Of a DNA stretch of 64,000 nucleotides, positions 33,822 through 41,498 are shown one piece after another. The translations under genes were made by a program, and so were the position numbers. The stretch comes from JANMDU01 sp031418715. GTDB taxonomy: Bacteria; Pseudomonadota; Gammaproteobacteria; Burkholderiales; Burkholderiaceae_C. The notes under the pieces were generated by a model that saw nothing but the letters and a program-made list of their open reading frames with translations, did no database searches and had not been told where the DNA came from. The stretch is taken from the NCBI GenBank assembly GCA_031418715.1, contig JANOJL010000066.1, positions 62,001 to 126,000 on the forward strand, written 5' to 3'. Positions within the stretch are counted from its first letter, which is position 1, and each line of letters opens with the position of its first letter.

Positions 33822-35645
33822 ATGAGCAACTCTCCTCCTGCACCCGGCAAGCCGCAATCTTTGAGCGGTCTGATTCCTTTTCTCAAACCTTATCGCATTC
33901 GCATCGCGTTGGCCGGTCTGTTTCTCGTGCTCGCTGCGGTGGCAACGCTGGCTTTTCCTTGGGCGCTGGGGCTGTTGATCGACGGTGGATTGTCTGCGGG
34001 CGGCTCGGTACAAGACAAAGGCGCACAACTGCTCGCGCTGCGTGGGCATTTCTTTGATTTGTTTTTGGTGGCGGTGGCGCTGGGCTGTTTTAGTGCAGCG
34101 CGGTTTTTTACGGTGAGCTGGCTCGGCGAGCGCATCACGGCCGATTTGCGTAATGCCGTGTATGCCAAGGTGCTGCGCCAAAGCCCAGAATTTTTTGAGA
34201 CCACGCAAACTGGAGAGGTGCTCTCGCGGCTCACAGCAGACACCACGCTGGTGCAAACCGTGGTCGGCTCCTCGCTCTCGATGGGCTTGCGCAATGGGGT
34301 GATGGGCATCGGCGCATTGGTGATGCTGGTCTGGACGAATCCGACCGTGATGGCGATGGTGATGGGCATTTTGGTTCTGATCGTGCTGCCGGTGTTGATT
34401 GCCGGAAGGCGTGTGCGCAAGCTCTCGCGGGCGAGCCAAGATCGCGTGGCCGATTCGAGTGCGATTGCGGCCGAGGTGCTCAATGCAATTCCTGTGGTGC
34501 AAAGCTACACCGCCGAAAGCCGCGAATCGCAGCGCTTTGATGTGTCGACAGAAAACGCTTTTCGCGTGGCAATTCGCCGCACCACCATGCGCTCAGCGTT
34601 AGTGGCTTTTATCATCATTGCTACCAGCGCCGCCCTGCTCTGGGGCTTGTTTCAGGGCACGCAAGCGGTGATCGCCGGCACGATCAGTGCCGGGCATTTG
34701 GGGCAAACCGTGGTTTACGTGATCATTCTGGCCAGCGCCTTTGCCGTCTTGGGCGAGGTCTATGGCGATCTGCTGCGCGCCGCCGGCGCCACCGAGCGAC
34801 TTATGGAGCTCCTGCATGCCCCGGAGCGCATATTTTCTAAGCAGAATCGGCCTCTCCCAGTTGTAGATTATGCGCAGCATGCTATTGAATTAATAGCAAC
34901 CACTTTTCATTATCCATCTCGCCCAGCCATGCCTTCGATGCAGGATTTCAGCCTCCAAGTGCAGCGCGGCGAAACGCTGGCCTTGGTAGGCGAGAGTGGC
35001 GCTGGCAAGACGACTGTGTTTCAGTTACTCCAGCGTTTTTACGAGCCGCAGCAGGGCGCGATCAAGCTGTTTGGCGCACCCATCGAAGAGCTCTCTTTGC
35101 AGGCGCTGCGCGGCGCGATTGCCGTGGTGCCGCAAGATGCGGTGATCTTCTCTAGCAGCGCGTTAGAAAATATCCGCTACGGCAAGCCCGATGCCAGTGA
35201 CAGCGAAGTCAAGCAAGCCGCCAAGGATGCCTTTGCCGACGAATTCATCAGCCAGCTCCCCGAGGGCTACGACACCTTTCTGGGCGAGCGCGGCGTGCGC
35301 CTATCTGGCGGCCAAAAGCAGCGCATTGCGATTGCCCGCGCGATGCTGAAAAACGCCTCCATCTTGCTGCTAGACGAAGCCACCAGCGCCCTCGATGCGC
35401 AAAGCGAACAGATGGTTCAAGCCGCGCTAGAACGCGCCATGCAAGGCCGTACGACCTTGGTGATCGCGCATCGCTTGGCCACCATCCAGAAAGCCGATCG
35501 CATCGCCGTGCTCGACAAAGGCCGCATCGTGGAAATCGGCAAACATGACGACCTCATCGCGCGCGATGGCGTGTATGCGAAGCTAGCGGCGCTGCAGTTT
35601 CGTTCAAACACTCTGCCAAGTTCAACGGCAACCACCTCAGCCTAA
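33822..35645 (+). CDS. ABC exporter (fused membrane and ATPase domains) with element R insertion
   Basis: Half-transporter of 607 residues, MsbA-like in architecture. Six membrane helices span about residues 20-300, then the ATPase domain. Walker A GESGAGKTT, Q-loop, signature LSGGQKQRIAIARAML, Walker B ILLLDEATSALD and the H-loop (VIAHRLATI) are intact. The linker between the domains (about residues 340-360) contains the peptide QNRPLPVVDYAQHAIELIA encoded by an element R copy; this position tolerates extra residues. The substrate is unknown; lipids or drugs are likely. It stands alone, with repeat copies upstream and within. Confidence 0.9.
   Translation: MSNSPPAPGKPQSLSGLIPFLKPYRIRIALAGLFLVLAAVATLAFPWALGLLIDGGLSAGGSVQDKGAQLLALRGHFFDLFLVAVALGCFSAARFFTVSWLGERITADLRNAVYAKVLRQSPEFFETTQTGEVLSRLTADTTLVQTVVGSSLSMGLRNGVMGIGALVMLVWTNPTVMAMVMGILVLIVLPVLIAGRRVRKLSRASQDRVADSSAIAAEVLNAIPVVQSYTAESRESQRFDVSTENAFRVAIRRTTMRSALVAFIIIATSAALLWGLFQGTQAVIAGTISAGHLGQTVVYVIILASAFAVLGEVYGDLLRAAGATERLMELLHAPERIFSKQNRPLPVVDYAQHAIELIATTFHYPSRPAMPSMQDFSLQVQRGETLALVGESGAGKTTVFQLLQRFYEPQQGAIKLFGAPIEELSLQALRGAIAVVPQDAVIFSSSALENIRYGKPDASDSEVKQAAKDAFADEFISQLPEGYDTFLGERGVRLSGGQKQRIAIARAMLKNASILLLDEATSALDAQSEQMVQAALERAMQGRTTLVIAHRLATIQKADRIAVLDKGRIVEIGKHDDLIARDGVYAKLAALQFRSNTLPSSTATTSA
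34834..34901 (-). repeat. Element R copy inside the ABC exporter gene
   Basis: A nearly intact copy with the perfect hairpin TGCTATTAATTCAATAGCA, placed antisense to the gene. Its translation QNRPLPVVDYAQHAIELIA matches the asparaginase copy at 10256 in frame and sequence, a strong sign of insertion into two unrelated genes in the same frame. Confidence 0.88.
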
Positions 35646-35775
35646 TCGCCAACTTCGCGCACCTCAATCTGAAAGGTGGACAACATCCTCCCCCAGCATG
35701 GCCGCATCATGCCCTTGGGTGAGCTGTATCGGATGGTGGGGCGCAGCGCACCTTAGGCTCTAGCCACGCACCATC

Positions 35776-35951
35776 TTGCTACCGAAAATAATTTTTAGTA
35801 GGATGAAGTTGCGCAAGACGATGCTCAGCCCAACGCAGAATTCGACAACACCGTTATGGACGACATAAGCCGCGAGGCGTGGTGATATTTACTTCGCGCA
35901 ACTTGATCCCAAAGGCGTGAGGGATGGAGGATCAGACATCCAAAAAACTCG
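35776..35951 (+). pseudogene. Decayed second copy of the toxin-antitoxin module
   Basis: Sequence from about 35811 aligns with the 3' end of the intact antitoxin gene and the 5' end of the toxin gene at 36290-36421; for example GAATTCGACAACACCG and GCGTGGTGATAT are shared. The copy has an internal insertion (about 6 bp) and frame damage. Upstream, TTGCTACC at 35776-35783 resembles the operator before the intact antitoxin, so most of the antitoxin gene has been deleted. The toxin part stops after about 70 bp, where a leuA fragment begins. Confidence 0.72.
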
Positions 35952-36001
35952 CTGCGTTGCGAGAGGGAGATGAAACCGTAATGCTCTTTCTCTGCGGTAA
36001 C
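35948..36001 (+). other. Translocated fragment of leuA
   Basis: These 54 bases match 38217-38270, inside leuA (minus strand), at 49 positions; the first 33 bases are identical. The fragment is fused to the decayed toxin remnant and shares the four bases CTCG with it at the junction. It is too short to code for anything useful. Confidence 0.8.
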
Positions 36002-36084
36002 GGTTCGCCAATGTGGCGCAACTGAGTAGAGCGCCCCCTTAGCGACTTATTTGAAACATCGGTAGCTGGATAACTTATTTTTAT

Positions 36085-36111
36085 TGCTACCATAATCAAA
36101 TTATGGTAGCA
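36085..36111. promoter_or_regulatory. Operator palindrome of the toxin-antitoxin module
   Basis: Perfect inverted repeat with 12-base arms, TGCTACCATAAT and ATTATGGTAGCA, separated by CAA. It ends 7 bp before the antitoxin ATG. Antitoxins of the ribbon-helix-helix type bind such palindromes and repress their own operon. A related but broken sequence lies before the decayed copy at 35776. Confidence 0.75.
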
Positions 36112-36118
36112 TAATGAT

Positions 36119-36367
36119 ATGCAAACGGTACAAAAACTCTCTGTTTCACTTGATTCAGCAGCGATGGCTTTCCTTGATGTTTATCGCCAACGACACAATG
36201 CCTCCAGCCGATCACAAGTGGTTAATGTGGCTCTGCATACGCTAGAACGCCTGGAGCGCGAGCGCTCATTAGAGGCAGCCTATCGCCTGAGCGCTCAGGA
36301 CGACGCGCAATTCAACGCCGAATTCGACAACACCGCGATGGACGGTTTGAGCCATGAAGCGTGGTGA
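36119..36367 (+). CDS. Ribbon-helix-helix antitoxin (MazE-like)
   Basis: A small antitoxin of 82 residues. The first 45 residues fit a ribbon-helix-helix DNA-binding fold: strand KLSVSLDSAAMAFLDVY, then RHNASSRSQVVNVALHTLER. The C-terminal half is acidic (SAQDDAQFNAEFDNTAMDG), the part that normally wraps the toxin. Its end overlaps the toxin gene by 14 bp, typical of coupled translation. The palindrome just upstream is its likely operator. No clear Shine-Dalgarno sequence is seen; the operator covers the site. Second-copy remnants of this gene lie about 500 bp upstream. Confidence 0.8.
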   Translation: MQTVQKLSVSLDSAAMAFLDVYRQRHNASSRSQVVNVALHTLERLERERSLEAAYRLSAQDDAQFNAEFDNTAMDGLSHEAW

Positions 36368-36689
36368 TATCTACTTCGCGCAGCTCGATCCCACGCGAGG
36401 ATCAGAAATCCAAAAAACTCGTCCTGTGGTCATCGTTAGCAACGATGTCGCCAACCGAGCCAGCAGCCTCGTCACCATCGTCCCTCTAAGCTCCAACGTC
36501 AGCCGCGTCTTCCCCTTCGAGGTAGCTCTCACAGCCGAGCAATCCGGCCTACCCAAAGACAGCAAAGCCATGGCGCAACAAATCCGCACCATCGACAAAT
36601 CCCGCCTCTCCCATCAACGCAGCGGCCACATCAATCCCAAACAACTGACTGAGCTGGATGAAGCGCTGCGTTTGCATCTTAGTCTTTGA
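36354..36689 (+). CDS. MazF/PemK-type endoribonuclease toxin
   Basis: Toxin of 111 residues that should cut mRNA at specific short sequences and stop growth when its antitoxin is lost. The family start MKRGDIYFAQLDPTRGSEIQ, the RPVVIVSND strand and the TIVPLSSNVSRVFPFEV stretch are all present, as is the conserved LPKDSKAMAQQIRTIDKSRL region. Arg in KTRPVVIVS and Thr/Ser in the VTIVPLS strand are the usual active-site positions. Length is typical and the frame is intact, so the module may be active. Confidence 0.88.
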   Translation: MKRGDIYFAQLDPTRGSEIQKTRPVVIVSNDVANRASSLVTIVPLSSNVSRVFPFEVALTAEQSGLPKDSKAMAQQIRTIDKSRLSHQRSGHINPKQLTELDEALRLHLSL

Positions 36690-36700
36690 TTGACGTTTTT

Positions 36701-36755
36701 CAGTTATTGAATTAATAGCAATCTGTGCAGAGAATAACTCGGCAAAGTGCCTAAA
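36701..36755 (+). repeat. Element R copy, diverged, intergenic
   Basis: Hairpin TTATTGAATTAATAGCAA is intact; the core (CTGTGCAGAGAATAACTCGG) is diverged and the tail is unclear. It lies between the toxin gene and the terminator-like hairpin. Confidence 0.65.
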
Positions 36756-36774
36756 ACATCATGAAGCAGCGGCC

Positions 36775-36805
36775 AGCGGTAGGGCTTGCGCTAAGCCCTG
36801 CCGCT
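36775..36805. terminator. Strong hairpin between convergent genes
   Basis: AGCGGTAGGGCTT and AAGCCCTGCCGCT form a 13-bp stem with one G-T pair and a 5-base loop. It sits between the toxin gene (+) and the end of the DMT transporter gene (-). There is no long T tract, so it may be a processing or two-way termination structure. Confidence 0.5.
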
Positions 36806-36810
36806 AGCCG

Positions 36811-37731
36811 CTATTTCGCGTGTATCTTCACAGGCAAGCGAACAGCCCACATTGCCAAAGCGATCAAGCCACAGGCAACCCATACATTCCAGCCTATGGG
36901 CTCTGAATCCAAGTAGCCCCACAGCAAGGCAATCAGCGGCACAACATATGTGCATGCGCTGGCGCGAACAGCGCCCCATCGGGCGATCAACCAGTTGTAG
37001 CCTGTGACAGCTATTGCGCTGACCGCAGCAAGCCCGATCAAATGCAAGCTGGGCATCCAACTGATGTGGCTTCGCATGCGTGGATCACCTGCTTGAAACG
37101 CCAGGATTAGCAGCATGATGAGCGCCATCAATTGAAAGCTCAAAGCCGTCACATGAAGTGGATTGAGCTGCGCCAAATGTCGCCGATAGTTTTGTGCTGC
37201 CAATCCCCAGCATACCGTTGCGAGCAAAGCAGCCGCCAGCGAATAGCCAGAGAATGAATGCTGCGACAAACCAGCACCTGATACCGCCTCCCATCGCAAG
37301 ACCACTACGCCACATGCGCCAGCGATAACCCCAAGCCAGTGCAGTGGCCGAGAAGCTTGTTGGAAAAACAAGATTCCAGCGATCAACGCCATCATCGGCG
37401 CAAGGCTTGCAATCACGCCGGCAAAGCTGCTTGGCATGGTTTGCTGCGCCCAAGTCATCAAACTAACTGGCAACAGGCTGCCAACCACGGCTAAATGAAA
37501 GATAGCAAACCACTTGGTTTGATAACTATCACCTTGCGTTTTTAAAGCCTGCCATGCCAACGGCAATAACAGCGCGGCGCCCAGTATGTATCGCCCTGCC
37601 ATCACCTGCAGCGCAGACCAATGCACCAGTGCATGTTTGACAGCAACAAACGTGCTTCCCCAAAACATCACTACAACGATAAAAACAGCAGCGGCAACCC
37701 CTACACCCAACCTATGCGGCACATCACTCAT
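36811..37731 (-). CDS. EamA/DMT-family transporter
   Basis: Drug/metabolite transporter of 306 residues with ten predicted membrane helices made of two EamA repeats: the first ends near ASLAPMMALIAGILFF, the second near YVVPLIALLWGYLDSEPIGW. Such exporters handle amino acids, purines or organic acids; the substrate is unknown. I chose the ATG at 37731; a GTG four codons upstream is the alternative. The gene is convergent with the toxin gene and lies 155 bp downstream of leuA on the same strand. Confidence 0.87.
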   Translation of the reverse strand: MSDVPHRLGVGVAAAVFIVVVMFWGSTFVAVKHALVHWSALQVMAGRYILGAALLLPLAWQALKTQGDSYQTKWFAIFHLAVVGSLLPVSLMTWAQQTMPSSFAGVIASLAPMMALIAGILFFQQASRPLHWLGVIAGACGVVVLRWEAVSGAGLSQHSFSGYSLAAALLATVCWGLAAQNYRRHLAQLNPLHVTALSFQLMALIMLLILAFQAGDPRMRSHISWMPSLHLIGLAAVSAIAVTGYNWLIARWGAVRASACTYVVPLIALLWGYLDSEPIGWNVWVACGLIALAMWAVRLPVKIHAK

Positions 37732-37886
37732 ATCCGAACTCACTTAAAACTAGCGCGGCACAGTTTCAACCTGAAACGCTGCCGCAAAAGCAAGGCGAGT
37801 CAGGTGCTAGGTAGTCGTAGCAGCAGAAGTTGCTGCACAAAGGATGTGATGAACGCAAACATATGTTTCAGATCTTCAGTCGAGCA

Positions 37887-39443
37887 TTAACCCTGCGCTG
37901 CCACCCGCTCTGCCTTGCTTTGCAGCTTGTTGAGAGCGCTCAAGTAAGCCTTGGCAGACGCGACCACGATATCCGGGTCTGCGCCGACGCCGTTGACGAT
38001 GCGGCCGCTGTTTTGCAGCCGCACCGTCACTTCGCCCTGCGACTCAGTCGATCCGCTTATGGCGTTGACCGAGTACAGAACCATCTCTGCGCCGCTTTTG
38101 ACGTGCGCTTCGATAGCCTTGAGCGAGGCATCGACCGGCCCATTGCCGCTCGACTCTCCGCGAATTTCTTTGCCGCCCACCGTTATGACGATGTTGGCGT
38201 AAGGCTTCTCACCCGTCTCGCTGCGTTGCGAGAGGGAGATGAAACCGTAGTGTTCTTTTTCTGCCGTGACAGCCTCATCGCTCACGAGCGCGAGAATGTC
38301 TTCATCAAAAATCTCGGCCTTTTTATCGGCTAATTCTTTGAAGGCCATGAAGGCGGTGTTCATTTCGCCTTCAGATTCGAGAATCACGCCCAAATCTTGC
38401 AAGCGCTGCTTGAAAGCGTTGCGGCCCGAGAGCTTGCCCAAGACGATTTTGTTGGCACTCCAGCCCACGTCTTCTGCACGCATGATCTCGTAGGTGTCTC
38501 GCGCTTTCAACACGCCATCTTGGTGGATGCCGCTGGCATGTGCAAAGGCATTCGCGCCAACCACCGCCTTGTTGGGCTGCACAACGAAGCCGGTGGTCTG
38601 GCTGACCATTTTGCTGGCGCTCAAGATTTGCACGGTGTCGATGCCCATGGTCAAGTTGAAATAGTCTTTGCGCGTTTTCACGGCCATGACCACCTCTTCC
38701 AAGCTGCAATTGCCAGCGCGCTCGCCCAAGCCATTGATCGTGCATTCCACTTGGCGCGCACCGCCAATTTTCACGCCAGCCAAACTGTTGGCCACGGCCA
38801 TGCCCAAGTCGTTGTGGCAATGCACGCTCCAGATGGCTTTGTCGGAGTTGGGCACGCGCTCGCGGAGCGTTTTGATGAAATTACCATAAAGCTCAGGAAT
38901 CGCGTAGCCCACGGTATCAGGGATGTTCAAAGTCGTTGCGCCTTCTTTGATCACCGCTTCCAACACGCGACAGAGAAAATCTACATCGCTACGGTAGCCG
39001 TCTTCTGGGGAGAACTCAATATCAGCGCAGAGGTTACGCGCAAAGCGCACCGATTGCTTGGCTTGTTCAAACACCTGATCAGGCGTCATGCGCAGCTTCT
39101 TTTCCATGTGCAAAGGGCTGGTGGCGATGAAGGTGTGAATGCGGGCGCGCTCTGCGCCTTTCAGTGCTGCGGCGGCTTGGCTGATATCGCGGTCATTTGC
39201 GCGAGCGAGCGAGCACACAGTGGCATCTTTGATCACATTAGCAATGGCTTTGACGCATTCAAAATCGCCATTGGAGCTGGCAGCAAATCCGGCCTCGATC
39301 ACGTCCACCTTCAAGCGCTCCAATTGGCGTGCAATGCGCAGCTTCTCGTCTTTGGTCATGGAAGCACCAGGGGACTGCTCGCCGTCGCGCAGCGTGGTGT
39401 CGAAAATGATCAATTTTTCTGGTGTTGCGCTTACTGTGTTCAT
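37887..39443 (-). CDS. leuA: 2-isopropylmalate synthase
   Basis: First committed step of leucine synthesis: 2-oxoisovalerate plus acetyl-CoA to 2-isopropylmalate. The HMGL-like barrel starts with IIFDTTLRDGEQSPGASM (metal-binding Asp and Arg), includes the HxH motif in SVHCHNDLGMAVANSLAG and the GLGERAGNCSLEEV motif. The C-terminal LeuA dimer domain (about 390-518) should carry feedback inhibition by leucine. Length 518 is standard. Met 39443 is preceded by GGAG; an in-frame TTG four codons upstream is less likely. A leader peptide and attenuator lie upstream (39481-39601). A 54-bp piece is duplicated at 35948. Confidence 0.96.
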   Translation of the reverse strand: MNTVSATPEKLIIFDTTLRDGEQSPGASMTKDEKLRIARQLERLKVDVIEAGFAASSNGDFECVKAIANVIKDATVCSLARANDRDISQAAAALKGAERARIHTFIATSPLHMEKKLRMTPDQVFEQAKQSVRFARNLCADIEFSPEDGYRSDVDFLCRVLEAVIKEGATTLNIPDTVGYAIPELYGNFIKTLRERVPNSDKAIWSVHCHNDLGMAVANSLAGVKIGGARQVECTINGLGERAGNCSLEEVVMAVKTRKDYFNLTMGIDTVQILSASKMVSQTTGFVVQPNKAVVGANAFAHASGIHQDGVLKARDTYEIMRAEDVGWSANKIVLGKLSGRNAFKQRLQDLGVILESEGEMNTAFMAFKELADKKAEIFDEDILALVSDEAVTAEKEHYGFISLSQRSETGEKPYANIVITVGGKEIRGESSGNGPVDASLKAIEAHVKSGAEMVLYSVNAISGSTESQGEVTVRLQNSGRIVNGVGADPDIVVASAKAYLSALNKLQSKAERVAAQG

Positions 39444-39480
39444 GGTGTGCTCCAAAAAGTGGAAGTGAAAACGAAAGGGA

Positions 39481-39515
39481 AAAACAAAAAAGCCCGTTGG
39501 GTTGAATCAACGGGC
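39481..39515 (-). terminator. leuA attenuator (intrinsic terminator)
   Basis: On the minus strand GCCCGTTG and CAACGGGC form an 8-bp stem with an 8-base loop, followed by TTTTTTGTTTTT. It lies between the leucine-rich leader peptide and leuA, about 37 bp before the leuA start. A competing pairing is possible: GGGC at 39556-39559 with the GCCC of this stem's first arm (39512-39515). Confidence 0.85.
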
Positions 39516-39544
39516 CTTAAGAGTTTGGGGTATGTGCTCGCGCG

Positions 39545-39601
39545 TTACCAACTCCGCCCGGTGGGCAGTAGAAGAATAAGGGCTAGCGAAATTCGGTTCA
39601 T
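39545..39601 (-). CDS. leuA leader peptide (attenuation)
   Basis: An 18-residue ORF, MNRISLALILLLPTGRSW, with five Leu codons (CTA, CTT, CTT, CTA, CTG) and two Ile codons within residues 4-12. Directly after the last Leu codon comes GCCC-ACC-GGGC, a hairpin that the stalled ribosome would block. Its second arm could then pair with the terminator's first arm, so leucine starvation would let transcription reach leuA. This is the classical attenuation logic known from enterobacterial leu operons. No Shine-Dalgarno sequence is seen. An extended -10 (TGCTATAGT) lies 6 bases upstream, so the mRNA may be leaderless. Confidence 0.82.
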   Translation of the reverse strand: MNRISLALILLLPTGRSW

Positions 39602-39651
39602 GCAATAACTATAGCACAGAAGTTTTTCGAGGCGCATGCAAACAGTCCATC

Positions 39652-40770
39652 TCAAAACAAGAGGGCTTGGCGCACATCCTGCGATGGCGGCACAAACTGC
39701 GAGAGATCCAGCGGCACGCGCTCCCGGTTAAATCCATGCTTGCGGCAGGCCGCTTCAAAACGCTTTTTGATCAGCTCAGCCCAAATGCCCTGCCCTTTCA
39801 TTCGCGTGGCGAAGTTCGCGTCATAGTCTTGCCCGCCACGCATCTCTTGCACCCGCGCCATCACGCGCTCAGCACGCTGCGGGTAATGCTGCGCCAGCCA
39901 TTGGCGAAACAGCGGTGAGATCTCCCAAGGCAGGCGAATCACGCTGTAGAAAGCCGTGCGTGCCCCGGCATTCCAAGCGGCCTCCAGCACCTGCTCCATG
40001 TCTTCGTTGATGAAGGGAACCTGCGGCGCAACGCTCACGCCCACGGGCACGCCCGCTGCTGCGAGCTTTTCAATCACGCGCAGACGGCGATGCGGCGCGG
40101 CAGCGCGTGGCTCCAAGATGCGGGCCAGTTGACCATCGAGCGTGGTGATCGTGACGTACACCGCGACGAGCTTGCGCTTGGCCATCGGGATCAGCAAATC
40201 CAAATCGCGCTCCACACCGCTGGATTTCGTCACCAAACTGAACGGATGCCCCACCTCGGCCATCAGCTCAATCAATGAGCGCGTGAGTTTGAGCTCGCGT
40301 TCTACGGGCTGATAGCAATCGGTGGCTGAGCCGATGTTGATGAGCTGGGGCACATAACTGCGGCGGCCCAGCTCGCGGCGAAGCAGCTGCGCGATATTGC
40401 GCTTGGCAATGATCTGCGTTTCAAAATCCAGCCCCGGCGAGAGATTGAGATAGCTGTGCGTCGGCCGCGCGTAGCAATAAATGCAGCCATGTTCGCAGCC
40501 GCGATAGGGGTTCACCGAATAGTCAAAATAAATGTCCGGCGAATCATTCTTGTTGAGCGCCGTGCGGGCTTCCTCCATGCGCACCTGAGTTGCCAGCGGC
40601 ATGCGCCCTGCGGCTGCCATTACTTCGCTTCCAAGCGTGTCCCAGCCATCGTCATATTCAGAGCGCACATCCTTGCTAAACCGATGCGCGATCTGGCTCA
40701 CCGCCCCTCGCCCTTTGAGCGCACTCAAAGGCACGATCACTTCGGGGATGGGGATGGGATGTTTAGCCAT
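39652..40770 (-). CDS. PA0069-family radical SAM protein (SplB-like)
   Basis: Radical SAM protein of 372 residues in the PA0069 family, related in sequence to spore photoproduct lyase. The Fe-S site is C-x3-C-x2-C in RGCEHGCIYCYARPTHSY (about residue 95). Later motifs are INIGSATDCYQPVERELKLT and VTITTLDGQLARILEPRAAAP. The reaction is unknown; a DNA or nucleic-acid repair role has been suggested for relatives. The gene ends 51 bp before the start of the leuA leader, so read-through into the leader could occur. The attenuator may also stop its transcript. Confidence 0.9.
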   Translation of the reverse strand: MAKHPIPIPEVIVPLSALKGRGAVSQIAHRFSKDVRSEYDDGWDTLGSEVMAAAGRMPLATQVRMEEARTALNKNDSPDIYFDYSVNPYRGCEHGCIYCYARPTHSYLNLSPGLDFETQIIAKRNIAQLLRRELGRRSYVPQLINIGSATDCYQPVERELKLTRSLIELMAEVGHPFSLVTKSSGVERDLDLLIPMAKRKLVAVYVTITTLDGQLARILEPRAAAPHRRLRVIEKLAAAGVPVGVSVAPQVPFINEDMEQVLEAAWNAGARTAFYSVIRLPWEISPLFRQWLAQHYPQRAERVMARVQEMRGGQDYDANFATRMKGQGIWAELIKKRFEAACRKHGFNRERVPLDLSQFVPPSQDVRQALLF

Positions 40771-40889
40771 CGCCTCATGATACTGTTTATAATTACATAT
40801 ATCAAGCTTGATTCACTGAATTTGTATTGCCAAAGTAAGTACACGATGAAGAATACATCTGTACTCTGAATAATAAGTAAAGAGGCTCC

Positions 40890-41156
40890 ATGCTCAGTGA
40901 AAGCTTGAAATCTCGCCTAAAGAACGACCGCCCCATGACATCCATCACGCTGCGCATTCCAGTGGATGTTGTGGAGTCCATGAAAGCCATTGCACCACAG
41001 CGTGGCTTCTCGGGTTATCAAACTTTGCTGAAAGCCTATTTGAGCGAAGGCTTGCGCCGCGACGAGGCGCAGTTTGCGTCGTCTTCCCAAGCTAGGCTGA
41101 TTGATGCGCTCAAAAAGGGCTTTTTACTCCACTCTTCATGCCATTTCGTTGGGTAG
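40890..41156 (+). CDS. Orphan ribbon-helix-helix (CopG/BrnA-like) protein
   Basis: An 88-residue protein with a ribbon-helix-helix core: strand TSITLRIPVDVVESMKAIA and helices QRGFSGYQTLLKAYLSEGL (about residues 17-56). Such proteins are usually antitoxins or plasmid regulators. AGAGG lies just before the ATG. No toxin gene is beside it: the next 340 bp hold no credible partner, so it may be what is left of a module, or a stand-alone regulator. A 12-bp perfect palindrome (ATCAAGCTTGAT, 40801-40812) about 80 bp upstream could be an operator. The last 15 residues look unconserved. Confidence 0.68.
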   Translation: MLSESLKSRLKNDRPMTSITLRIPVDVVESMKAIAPQRGFSGYQTLLKAYLSEGLRRDEAQFASSSQARLIDALKKGFLLHSSCHFVG

Positions 41157-41498
41157 CAGGCGTATTTATTGTGCGAGTTGCTATTGAATTTATAGTATTG
41201 CCGAGCGGTGCGTTACGTGCCACCCGCTCGCATACGTCGTACCATCGGGCAGTAGTAATCTAAAGGCTGTCTCCACGCGCTTCCAGAAAATTGCCAACTC
41301 AACAGCCCAATAGGTTCCACTGTATAGAGGATGGACATGTGGGAAAAAGCGCCATCTTGTCCGATAACTGCGGTACAAAATTGATCGAGCTATGAATCCA
41401 AAGCGAAGAACCATCCGCGATCATTCATTGGGACGCCACGAAAGATTGTCGAGTCGATTTGCCAATTCTCCATCTGGCCTAAGTCAGAAATAGTCTTC
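41157..41498. other. Intergenic region with a truncated element R
   Basis: About 340 bp with no credible gene. It holds half an element R (41178-41199). After that the base use changes and resembles the serine hydrolase gene downstream. A 74-codon frame on the minus strand (41190-41414) shows no recognisable protein features. Confidence 0.55.
41178..41199 (+). repeat. Truncated element R (hairpin half only)
   Basis: TTGCTATTGAATTTATAG, the hairpin part, is present, but the core and T-tail are missing. The break coincides with the left side of a segment with unusual base use. A possible second half (AATTCAGCAG and GCGCATAAAGAATAAGGGC) lies at about 42640-42671. Confidence 0.55.

Noticed and set aside
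35690..35756. Short frame ending GRIMPLGELYRMVGRSAP before the toxin-antitoxin remnant
   Set aside because: Too short to assign; may be debris of another gene, but no family is recognised.
38397..39608. A 403-codon open frame on the plus strand, antisense to leuA
   Set aside because: leuA has full family motifs on the other strand; the antisense frame shows no family features and owes its length to the codon bias of leuA.
41190..41414. A 74-codon minus-strand frame in the region before the serine hydrolase
   Set aside because: No family, no clear ribosome site, and it starts in the broken element R; kept as intergenic.
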